From: an uncultured Coriobacteriaceae bacterium
GTDB lineage: Bacteria > Actinomycetota > Coriobacteriia > Coriobacteriales > QAMH01
Direction of reading: 5' to 3'
Assembly (NCBI GenBank): GCA_900556425.1
Contig: USOR01000038.1
Coordinates: 1 to 7,808, forward strand
DNA length: 7,808 bases
Below are positions 6,616-7,808 of this stretch, piece by piece (the first letter of the stretch is position 1; each line of letters opens with the position of its first letter). The translations under genes and the position numbers were made by a program. A model generated the notes under the pieces. The model worked only from the letters and a program-made list of their open reading frames with translations, was not told where the DNA came from and did not search any database.

Positions 6616-6837
6616 CTACTTCAGGGAGTCGATGTGAGCGACGATGTCGCCGATGGTCTTGAGATCGCTCGGCTCGCCAAAATCGACCTCGCACTGGTCC
6701 TCGATGTCGCAGATGAGCTCGACCATGTCGAGGGAGTCGATGCCCAGGTCCTCGATGACGGCATCTTCGGTGATGGCCTCCGGGTCGAGGTCCTGGTTCT
6801 CGACCAGCACGTCGCGGACGATGTCGATAGTTGCCAT
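6616..6837 (-). CDS. acpP: Acyl carrier protein
   Basis: 73 residues, acidic and with the usual four-helix pattern. It carries the growing acyl chain as a thioester. The 4'-phosphopantetheine site is Ser35 in L-G-I-D-S-L-D-M-V-E (31-40), the canonical D-S-L motif, and helix II carries the acidic residues that contact FAS enzymes. The ATG at 6837 has AAAGGAA five bases upstream; the frame is open further (to 6930), but that part is AT-rich intergenic sequence and would put a basic tail on an acidic ACP. It is the first gene of the minus-strand cluster, which suits its need for high expression, and is followed after 13 bases by fabK. The sequence matches housekeeping fatty acid ACPs, not a polyketide or D-alanyl carrier protein. 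Confidence 0.96.
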   Translation of the reverse strand: MATIDIVRDVLVENQDLDPEAITEDAVIEDLGIDSLDMVELICDIEDQCEVDFGEPSDLKTIGDIVAHIDSLK

Positions 6838-6842
6838 GATGG

Positions 6843-6849
6843 TTCCTTT
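6843..6849 (-). promoter_or_regulatory. Ribosome binding site of acpP
   Basis: AAAGGAA on the minus strand, five bases before the ATG at 6837. It fixes the short ACP form against the longer open frame. The same AAAGGAAC sequence stands before fabZ. Confidence 0.7.
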
Positions 6850-6862
6850 CGCGGTGTCTAAC

Positions 6863-6899
6863 TTATGAGCGCGATTATTGTAGACGAAGATTTTATGAG
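6863..6899. repeat. Direct repeat TTATGAG, copies 30 bases apart, in the acpP-fabH intergenic region
   Basis: TTATGAG occurs at 6863-6869 and 6893-6899. A 30-base step is close to three DNA turns, so proteins bound to both would face the same side. The copies bracket the best -10-like sequence for acpP (6877-6882). This layout fits an operator pair, but seven-base repeats in an AT-rich region can arise by chance. Confidence 0.4.
6877..6882 (-). promoter_or_regulatory. Possible -10 box for the acpP-fabK-fabD-fabG-fabF-fabZ-accDA unit
   Basis: TACAAT on the minus strand, 40 bases before the acpP start, within the most AT-rich stretch of the window. A second candidate, TAAAAT, is at 6890-6895. 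I see no convincing -35 hexamer at 16-18 bases for either, so the exact box is uncertain, although a promoter in this gap is required. Confidence 0.35.
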
Positions 6900-6940
6900 T
6901 GAGCCACGATGCAAAATCTTGCGCAAACATTGGAAGCGAA

Positions 6941-6950
6941 GAAATATTTC
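6941..6950. repeat. 10-bp perfect palindrome GAAATATTTC in the divergent promoter region
   Basis: GAAATATTTC lies between the putative acpP and fabH promoters, 14-26 bases upstream of the fabH -10-like sequence. Its place and dyad symmetry suit a site for a dimeric regulator acting on both units. It does not clearly match the FapR or FabT site consensus that I recall. AT-rich palindromes of this size can be coincidental. Confidence 0.4.
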
Positions 6951-6963
6951 GGCGGAATTACTC

Positions 6964-6972
6964 TAAGATAAT
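6964..6972 (+). promoter_or_regulatory. Possible -10 region for fabH
   Basis: TAAGATAAT on the plus strand contains two overlapping -10-like hexamers, about 60 bases upstream of the fabH ATG. No good -35 hexamer is visible at the expected distance, so this might depend on an activator or be wrong. Two short GC-rich stems (6974-6985 and 6987-6996) would lie in the leader. Confidence 0.3.
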
Positions 6973-7017
6973 CGGGCGTTAGCCCACCCGGACGGGCGAA
7001 GGCGACGACCAATTAGC

Positions 7018-7023
7018 AAGGAG
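7018..7023 (+). promoter_or_regulatory. Ribosome binding site of fabH
   Basis: AAGGAG, seven bases before the ATG at 7031; a near-consensus Shine-Dalgarno that fixes the fabH start. Confidence 0.8.
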
Positions 7024-7030
7024 AAACGCC

Positions 7031-7808
7031 ATGGGATGCAAGATCGTCGGACATGGAAAGGCCCAGCCGGAGCTCGTCGTAAGCAACGATGACCTGGCAA
7101 ACATCGTCGACACGAGCGACGAATGGATCGTCGAGCGCACCGGCATTCACAACCGTCGCATCGCGATTGACGAGTCCACCACCGATCTTGGCGTGGAGGC
7201 AGCGCAGTGCGCCCTGAGTTGCGCCGGACTCGCGGCCGGCGACATCGACCTCATCGTCTGCATGACCATCTCCGGGGACGTCATCGTGCCGTCCCAAGCG
7301 GCGCTCATCAAGGCGCAACTGGGCGCCAAGCATGCCATCGCATTTGACCTCAACGCCGCCTGCAGCGGGTGCATCTACGGCATCGACGTCGCTTCCACCA
7401 TGATCGAGGCCTCCGTCGCCAGCGAGGGCGGAAGCGGCATCGGCCACAAGCGCAACGCCATGCGCCGCGCGCTGGTCGTGGGTGCGGAGCGACTCTCGCG
7501 CATCACCGACTGGACCGATCGCGCCACCTGCGTGCTCTTTGGCGATGGTGCCGGCGCCGTGGTGCTCGAGTGGGATGAGTGCGCGCCGGGCATTCTAGCG
7601 AGCTTCCTCAAAAACACCGATGATGACACCCTGTGCCTGACCGTCGACGCGAACCACGACATGAGCACGTTTCCCTTTGGGGAGAACGTCGGCAACGTGG
7701 GCGTGGGCGAGATCATGGACATCGAAACCGACGAGGGCGGCTTTGCCGAGCATGCCGCTTTCATCCGCATGCACGGCCAGCGCGTCTTCAAGTTCGCCAC
7801 CGCCGCCA
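7031..7808 (+). CDS. fabH: 3-oxoacyl-ACP synthase III (KAS III) FabH; 3' end outside window
   Basis: 259 codons are visible and the frame runs off the right edge. FabH starts fatty acid synthesis by condensing an acyl-CoA (usually acetyl-CoA) with malonyl-ACP. Seen: V-D-T-S-D-E-W-I-V-E-R-T-G-I (27-40), nucleophile Cys111 in N-A-A-C-S-G, D-W-T-D-R-A-T near 160-166, L-F-G-D-G-A-G-A (169-176) and M-H-G-Q-R-V-F-K-F-A (247-256). The catalytic His and Asn (244 and 274 in E. coli) must lie beyond the edge. Two stretches are longer than in E. coli FabH: about 13 residues before A-L-V-V-G-A-E (near 130-145) and roughly 20 acidic, Gly/Val-rich residues near 218-240. It is transcribed away from acpP, whereas in lactic acid bacteria fabH stands just ahead of acpP on the same strand. 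Primer preference cannot be told from this part. Confidence 0.95.
   Translation, partial: MGCKIVGHGKAQPELVVSNDDLANIVDTSDEWIVERTGIHNRRIAIDESTTDLGVEAAQCALSCAGLAAGDIDLIVCMTISGDVIVPSQAALIKAQLGAKHAIAFDLNAACSGCIYGIDVASTMIEASVASEGGSGIGHKRNAMRRALVVGAERLSRITDWTDRATCVLFGDGAGAVVLEWDECAPGILASFLKNTDDDTLCLTVDANHDMSTFPFGENVGNVGVGEIMDIETDEGGFAEHAAFIRMHGQRVFKFATAA

Noticed and set aside
5805..6662. 285-codon plus-strand frame opposite fabK
   Set aside because: Shadow of the fabK region, running into acpP antisense; no family resemblance.
6838..6930. Longer acpP start giving a 104-residue protein
   Set aside because: The extra residues are basic, come from AT-rich promoter-like sequence and are absent from ACPs; the ATG at 6837 has a good Shine-Dalgarno.
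6974..6996. Terminator or riboswitch in the fabH leader
   Set aside because: Only 4-bp stems (GGGC/GCCC and CCCG/CGGG) with no U-run; too small to support.

Overview
The window holds a bacterial type II fatty acid synthesis (FAS II) cluster. Seven genes run on the minus strand from about 6837 down to the left edge, in the order acpP, fabK (disrupted), fabD, fabG, fabF, fabZ, and a fused acetyl-CoA carboxylase carboxyltransferase (accD-accA, cut off by the window edge). One gene, fabH, runs the other way from 7031 off the right edge. The GC-rich sequence, strong Shine-Dalgarno sites, a FabK-type enoyl reductase and a Lactobacillales/Clostridia-like gene order together suggest a high-GC anaerobe. 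A member of the Coriobacteriia (Actinomycetota) is my best guess, but that is an inference and no taxonomic marker is present.

Right to left: fabH (7031 to the edge) starts condensation. A 193-base divergent intergenic region (6838-7030) carries the likely promoters of both transcription units, a 30-base-spaced direct repeat and a perfect palindrome. Then come acpP, fabK, fabD, fabG and fabF, packed with 13-base gaps or short overlaps (8 bases for fabD/fabG, ATGA for fabG/fabF), so they look translationally coupled. After fabF the spacing loosens: 56 bases with a strong inverted repeat before fabZ, and 31 bases with a 12-bp palindrome before the carboxyltransferase gene. There is no non-coding stretch over 300 bases.

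Together the genes make malonyl-CoA (AccDA, with AccB and AccC needed from elsewhere), load it on ACP (FabD, AcpP), start and extend chains (FabH, FabF), and reduce, dehydrate and reduce again (FabG, FabZ, FabK). In the familiar order, accB sits between fabF and fabZ and accC between fabZ and accD; both are absent here.

Two points stand out. First, the AccD-AccA fusion has about 180 residues before its zinc finger, and residues 56-158 look colinear with the N-terminal domain of biotin carboxylase (AccC), the gene usually found at just this place; this may be an accC remnant or a recruited structural domain. Second, fabK is split by a frameshift with a small apparent deletion near a strong hairpin; since both halves are well conserved and this enzyme is normally needed, either a very recent mutation or a sequence/assembly error is likely.
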